The position numbers and the translations under genes were made by a program. The notes below the pieces were generated by a model. That model had not been told where the DNA came from, made no database searches, and saw only the letters and a list, made by a program, of their open reading frames with translations. From the NCBI RefSeq assembly GCF_035222275.1, contig NW_026946359.1, forward strand, positions 372,001 through 436,000: a stretch of DNA of 64,000 bases. The letters are read 5' to 3'. The stretch is from Podospora bellae-mahoneyi. Lineage: Eukaryota > Ascomycota > Sordariomycetes > Sordariales > Podosporaceae. This document shows positions 23,276 through 36,835 of the stretch, one piece after another (within the stretch, counting starts at the first letter, position 1; every line of letters begins with the position of its first letter).

Positions 23276-24304
23276 ATGTCACCAATGGCAAAAGTTTCGA
23301 CGTTCGCCAAAGGCCAAAACAGAACGATATCTCTGAAGCGTGAGATTGAGGACAGAATGTACAGCCATGGAAACCTATCACTACGCATGGGCCCGCTTCT
23401 GGCGCACTCTAAAAGCATTCGAATAAAATTTCAAAAATCACTTCTTGGGGTTAAACCCCCGGTGGCATCCATTCCTCACAGCTGCACCCCCCCTCTCCAG
23501 CATGCAGCAATACCCCCAAAAAGGGCCCTTGCCTCAACACCCCCCCTGGCAGGCCATCACCCTAGGTACACCCCCCCTTGGCTGGTACCGGCACGCTTGG
23601 CTGGCTACAAAAAACTACCAAAGCAATTGCAGCTATGGGTCGTTTTTCTAATGTGCATGGGTTCTGCAGTTGTGCACCTTGTTGTCTTTGTCTGGTGTCC
23701 CACTTCACCTCGAGGGTGCGCAACAAAACCAAAACCCCCTTCCAGTCCGCTTGAGCAGCTAATACCCTACGAGGTACGATGTACGGGGGTATCTGCTGCA
23801 ACTAAGTATTGCCTCCAAGATTGGCTTCCACCTCCATCGTGGACCGAGTACCTTTCTGCATGGGCTCCTGCCGGGCAGTTGCCGACGCCCAGTACATGGA
23901 CGGTACCCTCCATCTCTCTTGCTGCTGCCACTCCTCTGAGCAAAAAAATCTCGCCTTCTCATTTGTTCACCTTCCTTGTCAAGGAAGCTCTGTCAAAGTT
24001 GACAGAGAGTACCACGTCCCTGATGCGTCGCCAGTCTCCTCCTGCCTCGCTTCTTCTCGTCCTCCCCCCCTCTGGCTATATATGCCGGCACTCCCTCCCC
24101 GAGCCTAGTCCCGGGGATGTCTTCCCGCCGCGTCTTTGCTTTTTTGTTCTTGTCTTCTTCCAAGAGGCCAATTGGTTCATGCCATGGCTTTGTTTCCTTG
24201 ACGTTACCCCGTCTTGTGTGTATACTATCTTGGGCATCCTCGTCGACGGCAACAACAACCTTGTTGTGCCAGCGGGACTCGCCTGTGCCGGTCGTTTTGT
24301 TTGA
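23276..24304 (+). CDS. Orphan open frame, 342 codons, doubtful
   Basis: A frame of 342 codons starts with ATG at 23276 and ends 363 nt before the glycosyltransferase start. It is the longest unexplained frame in the gene-poor stretch. The product is Pro/Ser-rich with a hydrophobic patch around residues 118-140 (LQLWVVFLMCMGSAVVHLVV). I see no domain. Codon choice includes ATA, CTA and AAA more often than the surrounding genes do, which argues against coding. It may simply be a chance frame in the promoter region of the next gene. Confidence 0.15.
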   Translation: MSPMAKVSTFAKGQNRTISLKREIEDRMYSHGNLSLRMGPLLAHSKSIRIKFQKSLLGVKPPVASIPHSCTPPLQHAAIPPKRALASTPPLAGHHPRYTPPWLVPARLAGYKKLPKQLQLWVVFLMCMGSAVVHLVVFVWCPTSPRGCATKPKPPSSPLEQLIPYEVRCTGVSAATKYCLQDWLPPPSWTEYLSAWAPAGQLPTPSTWTVPSISLAAATPLSKKISPSHLFTFLVKEALSKLTESTTSLMRRQSPPASLLLVLPPSGYICRHSLPEPSPGDVFPPRLCFFVLVFFQEANWFMPWLCFLDVTPSCVYTILGILVDGNNNLVVPAGLACAGRFV

Positions 24305-24667
24305 TTTCAGTCGCTGTTCCAGAACACGGGCAGGCTCCTACCGCCCGAGAGCAAAACCTTCAAGGCTGGAGAAAGCTCGAATCTCTCCCCTACAACCCCT
24401 CGACGTTCATGACACGGCCGTGCCGTTTCTCGGTCTCCACCACCCGCTCTCCTCCCGCTTCTCTCCCGACTGGGCTCCGCCCCGGCCTGGTTGCTGAAAC
24501 CTCGACGTTCTAAAACGAAACATTGCCCTACCACCCACCTCGATCTCGCAGCTTGGCGAGACCTGTCACCAAACCTTCAAAACCAGACCGGACTTGGTCT
24601 GCCTATATAAAAGCAGCCAAGAATCCCCCGTCTCCTGTCTGGATCTCACTCGCTTCAACAAACCAGC
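24305..24667 (+). promoter_or_regulatory. Glycosyltransferase gene promoter
   Basis: CT-rich upstream region of the glycosyltransferase gene. It ends in a TATA box (24604-24611) followed by a short pyrimidine-rich leader of about 55 nt. Confidence 0.5.
24604..24611 (+). promoter_or_regulatory. TATA box of the glycosyltransferase gene
   Basis: TATATAAA about 60 nt upstream of the ATG at 24668. This spacing implies a very short leader. Confidence 0.6.
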
Positions 24668-26264
24668 ATGCCTGAGCTTATGGATCTCCTAATTCCAAGG
24701 CTAGATTTCCTCTGGTCTGTGAAGTTTTGGGCCATTTTCCACACAATCCTCTGGTAGGTTGACATGCCACTATTTTTTTTTTTTGAATCCTGCAGGAGCT
24801 GACTCGGCACAATTCCAGGCTTCATCGTTATGTCCGCCTGATTGTCCACTGCATCAGCCACTGGACATACAAATCCATAGTTCCGAACTGGGAGAAACCG
24901 AGATACACATCAAACGATGTCACAGTTATTATCCCAACAATTCACAACCGTCCGCAAGAGCTTCAGCCATCCCTGGAAAGCATCCTTGCCTGCAGGCCCG
25001 CCAAACTGATTCTGGTCACCACCTACAAGATACACAATGCGCTGGAAGAGGCTGTTTCCGCCCTCCGTGGGGTGAACAGCACACACCCAACCGTCATCGA
25101 GGTTCTGCACGTCGACAAGGCCAACAAGCGGCTACAGGTGTGCAGGGCGCTCGAGGGGGATCATGTTCAGACTCCCATCACGGTTATGGCTGATGACGAC
25201 GTAGAATGGCCGTCGACTCTCATGCCCTGGCTACTGGCGCCGTTCGAGGACGACAGGATGGGTGGAGTTGGCACGTGCCAGAGAGTGAAGCGGGTGGGTG
25301 GTGACTTGACAACGCGCATCTTCAATTGGCTCGGCGCAGCCTACATTGAGAGGAGGAATTTTGAAATCTCAGCGACCCACAATATTGACGGCGGGACTTC
25401 TTGCATGTCGGGGCGCACTGGTGCCTACCGAACCGAGATTCTTAAGAGCTACGACTTTTTGGGCGGGTTCAAGAATGAAAAATGGGGCAAATACATCCTG
25501 AATGCGGACGACGATAACTACGTGACACGATGGCTTGTGGCCCAAAAGTGGAAGACCTGGATCCAGTACGAAAACGAATGTGAGATTGAGACGACGCTCG
25601 AAAACGGCTTCAAGTTCTTGTATCAGTGTTCCCGCTGGGCGAGAAGCAATTGGAGGAGCAACTGGACCAGTCTTGTGCATGAAAGACACGTGCTTACGTA
25701 TGACAACACCCCCCTTTTATCTCTTCACGTCCCAAACTGACTCAAGCCCCCCACAACAATAGTCAGCAACTTTGGTGCACATATGCGCTTCATATCGCAA
25801 CGTTTACTTCGCTTGCCTTTGTCGTCGATCCCCTTCTGCTCTTCTCGTGCTGGTGGGCGACGGAGAACTGGGAGCTCAGGAGCCGCTATATCCTACTCGC
25901 TGCAGAAATAATATTCATGTTTTGCTTCACGAAAGTGGTAAAACTGGTTGGGCTGTTCCGCAGGAATCCGAGTGACATCATGTTCCTGCCCGTGTCCATT
26001 CTGTTCGGTTGGTTCCACGGGTTCATCAAGCTGTATGCGCTGTTTACGCTCAAGCAGACGTCGTGGGGCAGTCGTGAGGATGGTGACGAGCACAACCAGT
26101 TCCGTCTCCAAGAGAAGCCGGTCCGCAGCCAGGCCATGGCCATGCCGGGCGGGCCAGATCTTCTCGAGTCGGTGCGGCACACGGCCACCTCCCAAGCCCG
26201 CCGGGCTTCCTATCTGGCGCAGAAGCACGAGTTTAGCGGATGCATGGTGGACGAAGTGTTGTAA
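24668..26264 (+). CDS. Family 2 glycosyltransferase, Cps1/hyaluronan-synthase-like
   Basis: Three exons, 24668-24753, 24819-25697 and 25763-26264, give 488 residues. Both introns are 65 nt, and joining them keeps one frame. The first intron uses the second of two AG sites; the nearer one at 24795 would give an immediate stop. Processive GT2 motifs are visible: TVIIPTIHNRPQEL for sugar-nucleotide binding, a DDD motif in VMADDDVEWP, GGTSCMSGRTGAYR, the catalytic-base region LNADDDNYVTRW, and QCSRW as the QxxRW motif. Two hydrophobic segments lie at the N-terminus, and about three membrane segments follow the catalytic domain. The enzyme should polymerise a polysaccharide at a membrane, probably the plasma membrane; fungal relatives are named Cps1 or class I hyaluronan-synthase-like. 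The product is not readable from sequence. It stands alone between two gene-poor stretches. Confidence 0.88.
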
Positions 26265-29200
26265 CATTCACGGCGCAACACCGACGCTGGGGAAGGGGAA
26301 AGCAGCACGGGTGGTTGGGACGACCTCCAAAAACGAAGCCGTCTCGCCAGTGCATTAATATCACGATTCATGTGGCCGAATGGTTTGGGATGCTACGAAT
26401 TTCATTTTTTGGGTATCAGGACGGTCGGGGGGTCAGGAATATAAGGGCATGGGATTGAGGTCAACAGGACTCCTTTATCCCGGACGGGATTGGTTTTTGG
26501 GTTTGGGGTTCTTCTCACCCCCCCTGTGGCTCGTTTTCTTCTCAAGAGGCTGTTCGAGGGCGCATCACTTACGATTCATCACAACAACAAAAACGGGGGT
26601 TGGTCCGCGGCGACGAGGAAAAGTTTGAGATTTGTTCTTTTTTTTTTCTCTTCTTTTTTTCAGGCTCATGTTTTCACGAGTTTTTTTTTCTCGTCTTTTT
26701 TTTCTTTTTTCTCCGATTTCATCTCTCTTCATTATGGTGCCCATTGTGGCTAGGACGGTTCATGGTGGGAAACGGGTCTCCAGGGTCAAAATCGTAATGG
26801 TATTTCAAAGGTCGCCGGCATGGAACACACGCGGTTTGTGTTGGCAGGGAGCGAGGCTTCGGAATGGGCACTCGCTCTTTAATAGGCAGGGAACAGGTCT
26901 GGGGGCTTGGTTGGTATATGGGTCAAAGAGAAAACCTCTCACCCACTGGGACGCAAGAGGACATACACAAGAGAATTAGAATGGTGTCCGTTAGAGATAG
27001 ATAGACTGACGGAGACGATTGCTCTGGTATCCAATGGCAAAAAAAGTTATTGGCCTCTATATGTTTGTCGATACTTCCTGTCTTTTTCATAGCTCGCGCA
27101 AAGCTGGATGTTGATTCGGTGCCAGCTGGTATAAGAAAGCCAACGGACCAATCAAGAGCGGGCAGTCTTCCCAATCTGGCTACCAGGGACCTTTCACACT
27201 GGCGATCTTTACCAAGGTCAGGTAGCACAGCAGACTAACCTTAACCAAACCAATGCACGACATCTGCGCATCGCTTTGGAAACACACCGACCTGGCCGCA
27301 ACGTGATGCCTACCCATGTCGATGCTTGGCCTTGTAGTAGGCGAGGAAAGACATGGGGTGACACGGCATTCGGCCCTCGATGGTCCAAGGAGGACTCGCG
27401 CTTGAACTGCACACGCCCACGTCCCGCTTGCCCCCAAAGCAGCAGCCAGCTCGGCGTACAACATGCATCACGCACCGAAAATAACCTGGGGACATCTCCC
27501 TGGTCGCCGCCACGTACGCCTGTCCTCGATTCCAGGTTGGCTGACAGCAGCCCCAGGACTCTTGTGTGGACAGCCCACGTCCCAAGACCCGAAGCTCTTT
27601 CCAGGGTTCCTGATAGGCCGATCAGGTGTTGCGTGATGCATCTAGACCGATTAAGAAGACGACAAACCAGGCCCCTCCACCGGGCAGATTTACGATGCCA
27701 CATCGTTCTCGTCTCCTGACGAGCCTTCAGAACACAAAGCTCGCTTCTATAAGGTTTGAAAGCACGGAACGGCCACTGCAACACAGCCATTCTTCGAGGT
27801 ATATCAAATGACCAACCCCGCCCTGGACAAGAGCCGCTGTGCCCCTCTGACCGAATCAAGTGAAGTTATTATCAGGGAACCCTTGACGATGTATCGTCAT
27901 GGTCTGTTGACAAAGCTAATCGAGCGAGATCGAGATAGGGAATATTGATACTCCAGCCATTCGTAAACAGAGTGGAGACCACGCACAATCTCGAATTGAC
28001 CACCGAGCAGCTCATTCAGAAGGACAGGTGACCTTGAGGCCCCATGGAACCAAGCCAACCGATTCTATGCCCAGTTTTGGTACTACTGACGGACATTCAA
28101 TGTACCGTACAGTTCCTGACAGCGACCCATACCTTACGTCACCGGACATGTCAGGGAAAGCGTGCCCGTACCTGCTTCTATTCAACACACTGCTCGGTCT
28201 TGGCTCGCAGATATACCTACATACTGGCTGACTGGCTCGGCCAGCTGCCCGGCCTGTCAGGCACAGCTTGTTTCTTCGACATATATCTTACAGTTTGATT
28301 GGTTGGATATGTTACGCAGTCCAGGAAGACCGGAAAAAAGCAGGAATTCGAAATATGAAGCATGATCATGAATGAATTTCCATACTGACAGAAATAGGAA
28401 GCCTCTCTTTCTGGGCGCCATGTACACGAGGTTGCAATTATCCCGCTTCTCGCCCTCCTCGCGCGTTCCACGCCCACACTGCCACCTGCAGGCATCTCTC
28501 CTTTAAGCATGGTTCCTGCCTCTTTCGACCAAAAACCCTCTCGCCTTCGTGAGATGGGATTACACATCTCGGCTAAGCCGTGGGCAAGCACGCAAATTTC
28601 CGCACAAAAGTTCGGGGTTCGGCCTCTTCGTTCATCATGAAAGCAACACCACATGCTACCTCTGGATATCAAAGGCTATCAATTGCCATTGCCGGTATCA
28701 ACAAGCAATCATTGCCGACTGAATCTCCAGACCACGGACGATCTAATTTCACCAATCAGCTAGTATGCGAGCAATAACATCTCGATGGTCCGCCTTCAGC
28801 AAGGATGATCCTCCTTTCACCTACCATCGACAGCTTGGCCAAGTAGGTGAGTTTAAGCGGAGCTCGATCTCCCACCCGCCATGACATAACCGCTAATCAG
28901 GACTGGGATGATTCTACAGCGGAACATAGACGACATCTTCTTCATAGCACTGTTGCTCGCCAAGCAGCAGTTTCGGGAAGCGTCCCGATCTTGTCTCTTG
29001 CAAACGCATCCAAAACCTGATGATCCGTGGCACCTCCATCCCCGGCCACACCTCGAGATGGGTGGAGCAGCCTGCCTCTCTCCGGTGCTAAGAGCGAGAC
29101 GGCATTGACTGAATCGTCCGGGTGCATTCGCCCTGGAGCCGCTAATGCTCGATCCAGATGGTGGTTTTGGAGACTCGACCCCGGAATGATGCTTCACGAC

Positions 29201-32200
29201 GATACGCTTCCCCAGAACCCCGCTACGAATAGTCCCTTTTCGCACAGACGGGCCTCCGCAAAATACACACGCACGCCCGAGAGGTGAGCCCAGCAAGAGA
29301 CCTTTCACCCCCTTTCGTCTACCCCCACGCCCCCTCCCTCAAGATACAGTACAGAGCCGCGCCAAACCTTTTCGAGTCGGACCTGCGTCTGCTGCACCTA
29401 CGGCTCAAAGAGAGGGCGGGCTGGTTGAAGATGCTGCAACTTTCTTGCATGGAAAACTATACATACCTGCATCCTGCGCTTCTGTCGGAGGTTCAGACAT
29501 CCAGAAGCCCAAGGACGAGATGGTGGGGTGTAACTGAGGGAGCTTTTTTTCTTTTGCTCTTTCTACACTGTATGACGTCGCTGTCGAGCTGCGTGGTGGT
29601 GCTCTGTAGGCCCATTGCTGGGCGACGACGGCGGTTGTCCTCGGTTCGAGGTACAGCTTCGGTGAAGCTTTCCAGGGATGACGTTCTGGACACTTCTGGC
29701 CTCGTGGTTTGTGTCGTAACGAAACCTGTCAGTTGCGCTAAGATGCCGCTGGATCGGGTTGGCCACATGAACTCAAGGTCAGCATCTCGCTGTCCGGCCA
29801 CTCAGAGCCCTTCGTTTTTCTCGGTGTGCGATGCTAAACATTTGGGGTGGTGAGGGGCAGGTGTGTTTGGATGGTGCAGAGGCAGGAAAGAGGGGGTGGG
29901 AAAAGCGTCCGACAGCCACGCTTGTTGATTCGTGCGGAGAAAAGCAGAGCTCCAACCTCCCATTTCAACATGCTACAGACGAATTATTGCCAACACTCGA
30001 GACAGATCATCATGCTTTGCTTTGCTGTCTGCAAGCCAGAAGCATCTATCTCAGGGCTGGGGAGCCGGGAAAGCCTTCACGCTATCCACTCAAAGGTTGA
30101 AGAAGTGTCTTGCTGTTTTCCAGAGCCCTTCTGTTCTGCCGGGCTGCAGGATACTCTACAGACGGACGTACCGGATATGGCACCCGCGTCTCCAGACGTC
30201 GAAACAGACGCGCACGATCACACCTCAGCAGGGGCTTTGAGAGGGCTTTCGATGCAGGGCTTTTCGACGTGGTGCCATCGCTTTGGTGGGTGCATGCTGC
30301 ACGCCCACGCCAACAAAGGCCGAGCCGTGACGACGTTCTCCACGGCAGTTGGGGGTTTTCATGACAAAGTCAAACCGGCCTCTACGATGCGGCGGCAGCT
30401 TGAGCATCCGCGAAGGAGCTAAGGCACGTAGACGTCGACACAGATGCAGCCAGTGTAGGCAGCACAACGACAGCAAGGACAGCAAAGAAAACAAACCGGA
30501 AGCGGGTGCAAACGAGAGGCCAATTATCGTGGTATGCAACCCTTCAAGGCAATCTGGCTGCCGGTTGGAGGAGACTCGGCATTGATGTGATATGCCCGGC
30601 ACGAAGGATGGTGAGATCAACACTCGATGCCACACACACACGTACACGCAGTTTGGCACTCTTTGGTCCCCAAGTTTGCCGGTCTCGCATTCAGTATTTC
30701 GGCTTGGCAGGAGGTCCAGTTCGGCATCGCCAACACATCCCAGACTTTGATCTTGGAAGGGGTCGATATGGACGGGGCAGGCGAGAGCTAGAAGAAGGCT
30801 TGACCTCCTTATTCATGCAGCTTCCCTCCATCAACAGGGCCATCAACATGCGCCGGTTCTTTGTCCAGAGGCTGCTTGCCACGGTGTTCGGCCTGGGTGC
30901 TGATCGGTCGGTGAAAGGACGCGCTATCAGCGGTAGGTGGCCGTTGTCACGGTCCTTCTCGAATTTCCTGACATTCACTACAACGCCCTATCATCAATCA
31001 GGAAGAAGACTGGACAACAGATCTTGGATCAACCAAGAAGCTTATCGATATGCCAAGACCCGGCATGTTCTCAATAGTCTCTGGGACAGGGGTACGTCTC
31101 TGCAACCAACACCAAAGGAATCAAGTTTGCGTGTCTCCTCGAACCGATATCCCATACACTGTTTTCCGCATCTGAGCACTGTTTGCGAATGGCGCATCCT
31201 GCATGCCATCCAAGAACGGATCAGCTTCACGGCAAGGAGGTTACCGGTGTGTGCTGTGGTACACGGTGGCTTGGTAAGTTTAGGTTGTGCCACCCCATCT
31301 CTTGTTACACGGGTATGAGATGTCAGTCTCTTCACCCGGTGTGGTAGGATGGTGTTTCCTATTCGGTGTCCAAAAGGCGATCGAGTCCGGAAAATTGGAC
31401 GAGGCACCTTGGGGCTGCAGCCAAGCACAGGCTGTGCCGCTCCGTTCCGGCCAAGAGGGGAACGGTGCGGAACGCCGAGCAAAAAACGGCCGCTCAATTT
31501 CAACGTCAAGCAACGGGAGGGGTCCGGGGTCCCTGTGTCTCCACACACACCTTGACACCCCCACCTACCTGCACACAACGGCAGACCCGATTAGGTAATC
31601 GAAGTCATTAGACGGGGTGCGATTAACATCATGGGCCGCCGCCGCACTCGTCTGAGGGTGCATCATGCACGCAATCGCCTACATCAGTTTTTGGCGTTGT
31701 GGGTAAAGCATCCCGCCACGAGAGCTGCTCATTGGCAGAAGGCTTCACGCCAATGTAAGTGCGACTCGCGATCACTGCAGAAAAGCCCTCGGTTGTGGAC
31801 GTTTTCATGGTGAAAGCCATGGTTAATTTTGGACTGTCGACTCACGAGTTGCGAATACGCCGTTCACGGTTCAAGCCAGACTGCTTGTGCTGGAAGGATA
31901 GTACCACATATATCGATACGAGACGCAGACGCCACGGCCATGTGAGTTATGATGAACATTGGGGGAGTTGCAATCGTGATGGGAAAGGTAGGGTTGGATC
32001 TGATTCGGCTGCTAAATGAACAGGACCGGCGTTGACCTATTCGATTTGAGGAATCTTCCGTATCTCTTGCGACAGGGCCAAACTTTGGCTCGACGAATGA
32101 TATTGCCATCGTGAATCTTGAGAAGCTGTCGGCCCGTTACACTACTGTGTGGCTGAGTGGTTTTCCCAGCGGACGTCGGTGATTACCACGCTGGAACCCC

Positions 32201-34900
32201 CCCACAACTTGAGAGAGAGATTTTGCGAATTCAAGAACTCTGGAGAGTCGCACGCGGCGATACTACGGCTGATGCGAACATCCGCTTGGCCACCGAGTTG
32301 ACGTACACAGACGACAGATAGCGCGATGGCTTTTCGAGACGGTCTGGATACTGTTTGGCAAGCACGGCTTTGGGCATGGGACTTTTCCATCTGGTACGCA
32401 TATGATATTGCGTGATTCCCCGTTCATTGGTCAGTAGTACTTTTCGTTTCCCGTTCCCGACGGCGCCGTCGATAAAGTTCTGGTCCGGTTATTCTACTCC
32501 GGGTGCAAGCATTATTCAAGATAGCCCGACAATGACGACGAGCGCCGCATCGGTCCGCGAGACGGCGAAAGGGGTCGGTTATGGCAGCTATTCGAGATTG
32601 CTCTTTGGCCACAACAGCCCACACACAACTCAGCCAAGATGAGTATCATCAACAGCAAGTTTTGTGTGCTTCTTCTTTGCTTTGCTGCGGGCAAGGACGG
32701 AACCTTTCATTTTCTGGAGGTGTCCAATGGGCTGCCTGCGTCATGGTCCATCCTGGGTGGATTGTCCACCACCCCCACTGCGGGTGACCCACTTTGAGGG
32801 GAACGGTAGGAGGGGTCTCTTTTTTCTCAACATCAGATGGCGCGGAGGGGTAAGTTGATCTGATCTGTCCCGTCCCTGGGAGGGGGGGAGGGGCCGAGAT
32901 GCGGAGTGGTGGGTTTTGATAGACGTAGTTGTGCGTGATGATGACGAAGAAGGTTGGATCTCATATGCGCGGGGGAAATTGGACTGTGGAGATTTTTGCG
33001 GGCTGTGCTCTGTTTTGAAGGGCAGAAACTTGGATTTTTATCTGATGATGGGGGTTGAAGGTGCAGGTGAGTTGAGATCGTGGGGAGGTTATTGGCAATC
33101 GAATAGAGAGAGGTAGTGATGAGGGAGAGAAGAAGAAGGAAATTTTGTGTTAGTTTATTCAGATGGATGGTTAGATGTGGGTTTTTTTTGTTGAGGGGAG
33201 GGGAGTGAAGTTGGTAGGTAACATACATACATTGTGTATGGGGAATGAATCGTGTGAACATCACCAGGAGGTACTACCTGGGAGAGGGACTCGGGGGAGG
33301 AGAACTGGGACTGAGTCGTGATCTGGGTATATACTTAACCCCGAATGTCATGTCCAATAGCTTTCTACCACCACCCACAATGAGGTAATTTTTTGGAAAT
33401 GTGTTTATGCTCATGACGAGATAATGGTATTAAATCGGTTACAACGGTGCATGCAAGTGAGACTTTGGACGCACGACATGCCTTCCTGGATAGGTCAATA
33501 GGTATCAATATAGCCTTTGTCTTGTGCTTGGCTTGAACGATTGTAGTTATAATAGAAGTACATAGAACGATACCCTAGCTCATGATTGATTAGGCGCACC
33601 TATTAAGATGCGGGGGTGAAATATTTTGACTACCTTACCTAGATCAGATAAGATCAGATCATTTATTATATCGATTGGGGTTTGAGTAGTGGGAAGAGAG
33701 TGAGATCTAGGACATGGGAGGGGGTGTGTGGGCAATCTTGCATTGGGGCTTTTGGGGAAAGGCGGGGGGCTAATCATCAATCTTGGATATTTTACTTGAT
33801 GATGTTTGCTGAGACGTCATTTTTGTTTGATGGGAGCCTTGTCTGTGTCTGTCTGGATGATAACCCCCTTTTTTTTCCTTGGAATTCTCTCACAATTGAG
33901 GCGGGCCGAGAGCATTAGGCTTTTTCAATGAGAGCTTGTTACCAGACAAACAAACACCAGGGCTGCTCAGGTTGGCACATTAACTGTGTCATTGTCGGAC
34001 ATTGACTTGGAAAGCGCACAAGGCGAACACCCACCCACCTGTGTAAGCCCCTGTTTGAAGGTGAAAATGTTTGTTTGTGTACCTAACTGAGATATGTAAA
34101 GAAAGCGCGAGGGTAGCAGGTAAGGTAAGGTAGTGTTGGGACCAGCACCTGCCAACAAGAACGGATTTCATTTTGCTCATCAGAGCAGTGGGTTATGTAC
34201 AGATCTTTTATAGCTCCTTTTTTTTCCCCTCCTTCATGAGAGATCGGTCAAGACAGGATCAGAGGTTGCAACACTGCTCACTGGTTATACAACATACTAT
34301 TTACTGGGCCGAAGTGTACAGTCACTTTACTCTGATAACTTTGCTCAAAAGAACTGTGGAAGGAAAAGCTGGGTTAGGTAGGCCTGGCGTGAAAAAGAAT
34401 TGCAAATACTCTTTCTAGAACCAAGAGGGCTTTCGCTGCTCTACTGTTGAAAGGCACGAAAGACAAGCGGGTAATACTACAGAGTATTTCTTGCAATTTG
34501 AGCCGGTTAAAACAACGGGACTTGTTACTGCATTGGAAGTGTTGCTTGCCGTCCATCAATTGAGATCCCTAAGAGATGACCCTCAGAGGCCGCGCGGCTG
34601 TTGACTAGATGCCTATCATTGGAGAACCTAATTGATATCTCGGCCAGGTGATTCGGACCGAGATTGAGCAATTGGAACAAAGGCAAGTTATCGGGGACGG
34701 GAAGCAAGGAGACAAAAAAGGGGGAGGAAACCACGGCACAGCCGGCAAAGTCAAAACCGGTGAGATGGTCCAAGGTGGAAAAGTGATGAGGTGAGGTGAG
34801 GTGTCACGACATGGCAACTCTCGCCAGCCCGCAGAAACGACATCTCATTGCTGTCGAATTGTTAAAGCTACAGCATCTGCAACTGGCGAGCATATGGAAG
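26265..34900. other. Gene desert 2: no convincing gene over about 8.6 kb
   Basis: The first ~500 nt are the T-rich 3' region of the glycosyltransferase gene, with long T runs at 26640-26710. Beyond that I find only frames without domains or fungal gene structure; the longest are 270 codons (30506-31318, +) and 213 codons (27218-27859, -). Composition stays near 50% GC as far as 33 kb and becomes more AT-rich near 33.3-34.5 kb. No RNA gene or repeat family was recognised. Confidence 0.5.
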
Positions 34901-35894
34901 GATATATTATGCACCTCTCGGTGAGGCATGGCTTGCGTAACCGGTGAAGCCACAATCCCAAGGTTGTAGGATTTCTATTCAACCCTCTTCATTATACCAA
35001 CACCTAGACAGTAGACATCCATCCTTATACACGTCATCAACAACCACCCTCAAACTTCATTATCTCCAAAAGAGGCAACAACTCAACACATTACCATCCC
35101 CAACATCCCGTCTCGCATACCACGCTACACCCCCCCACACCCCTTCCCTTCCCTCCTTCATCCATCCCGGAACCGAGACACACCCTCATTCACAATCATA
35201 TACCACCCGGTAATCAACAAATTCCAATCATGTTACACCCTTTCTACCAAACACATTGTACAACAAACATAAAAAAAAAAACGACCCTCCCGCTTATATC
35301 CCCCACATTTCCACACCCAGCACACAAACAAGTCAGGGGGAAGGAACGGACCGTGATGAGTTGTCAACAGTCCAACCCCCGCATGGCAGGTGCCCGTTGT
35401 CAAATCTACCTATATCCATCTCCGTGGCGGTGACCAAAACTCTACCCTTTCCCCAGAAACCCCCACACACCTCCTCCCTCCCTCCCCCTACCCACAAACA
35501 CCCACCAACCAAGCCAAGTGCTTTCTGCAACCACCCGGATCATCCAGATCTGCTTCCCCGAAACGGAGACACCGTCCCAGTGGGAACCCCCACGCTAAAA
35601 AGCGCCCTCGTCATCGCTTTAGGGTGGTGCTGCGCTGGTTGGTCATTGTACGTGTTGTTTATTTTGTACAAAGCCGAAGAAAGCGGGATCCTTTTCCGCT
35701 CCCTCTTTCACCCTGGGCGTATGGAAATCTGAGTGGTTGATGGTGACTGCGGGCCAGCAAAGAGAGAGAGGCAGGTAACAGCAGAGTACATACGTGTACA
35801 ACGTGGAGAAGAAAAAAAAAAAAAAGCGCTTGCCGCAGCGGCATGCGGCTCCCTTCCCCGAAACAAGCCCATACTTTTAGCGTGATGTATGTAC

Positions 35895-35925
<31 letters not shown>

Positions 35926-36835
35926 GCACAAATCCCGGTATCCAAATCGGGACACTCTTCACGTTTTGCTGATTGTGAATTGTCGACACCTTGGATGAAG
36001 AAAGCCATGTTGTCGAAATAGTACCAAAGACAACAAAGACGCTCCATTGTAGTGGCCCAGCAATACACCAATCTTTGCCACGGTGAATGACCTGGACAAA
36101 TTTGGACAGATTGATGATAGCAGTGCTAATGCCATCTGATGAAACAGCACTCCCCGCGCGATCTCCAGGAAGGTTACCCCGGCCCGAGAATCGATGCCAA
36201 GAGCATCCTTTCGGGACGCCGACTCTCTCCTTGCCTCCTGCCGTGAGACGCTCAGGGGCTGGTCAAGCCGAGACCTGGAAGGCATCTTGTGCAAGACCAC
36301 ACACAGCTATTGGCTGCTATCTGCAACTGTGCCTCTGGATCGTGGCCCTTTTTGGAGAGCTAATCCCGCCATCGTGATCTTCCCGATCCCGGCAGGTGCT
36401 CAACGTGCAGCGAGCGAGCAAGCTTCAAGAAGCCACGGGGGCTCTCCCTCTCTCTCTCTCTCGGGTTGTGTGTGCCATCGCCTCGCTGTGCGACGCCACG
36501 GGGACGGTGTCGCCACACCCGGCGCGGCGCTGGCCACGAGGGCCTTACCGGTCGTATGCCCGGTGGTTACGGATAGCTAGAGATAGTATACCGTTGCGAG
36601 ACGGTACTGGTAACCTATCACCCGATCTAGTAAACGGAGGGAGGGTGCTCGTTTAGGCCATGAGATAGGCTAAAGTCCTCCCATCAGAGCTCGAGAAAAA
36701 CCCATGTGCTAGGATCAGAGTCGGTGAATGGCGGTGAAGTACGTAGCACTCAAGAAGGCCTGTTGTGTAGGCCGACGTGCTCTCTCTCGCCGGGCTTTAA
36801 CCCTTTAACCCCTCAGTCAAAGAGATCGCATGTTA
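34901..36835. other. Pyrimidine-rich intergenic stretch, gene status unclear
   Basis: From about 34940 to 35480 the + strand is strongly C/A/T-rich and looks like a fungal 5' leader. The frame behind it (to 35732) ends in a hydrophobic segment (SALVIALGWCCAGWSLYVLF) but has no in-frame ATG. A CAA microsatellite lies at 35893-35927. The rest, to the stop of the P-loop gene at 36836, is intergenic with a short CT run near 36450. Confidence 0.35.
35893..35927. repeat. CAA trinucleotide repeat
   Basis: About 11 ACA/CAA units with one interruption (CGACAA). Confidence 0.9.

Noticed and set aside
27218-27859. 213-codon minus-strand frame in gene desert 2
   Set aside because: It is Arg/Cys/Trp-rich with no domain, as expected for chance frames in GC-balanced DNA, and has no promoter or intron signals.
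30506-31318. 270-codon frame in gene desert 2
   Set aside because: It has no recognisable domain, no gene-like surroundings, and overlaps equally long frames on the other strand.
35256-35732. Open frame ending in a hydrophobic membrane-like segment behind a leader-like CT/CA-rich stretch
   Set aside because: There is no in-frame ATG, and I could not find an upstream exon with a donor that joins in frame. It is kept only as an unclear intergenic stretch.
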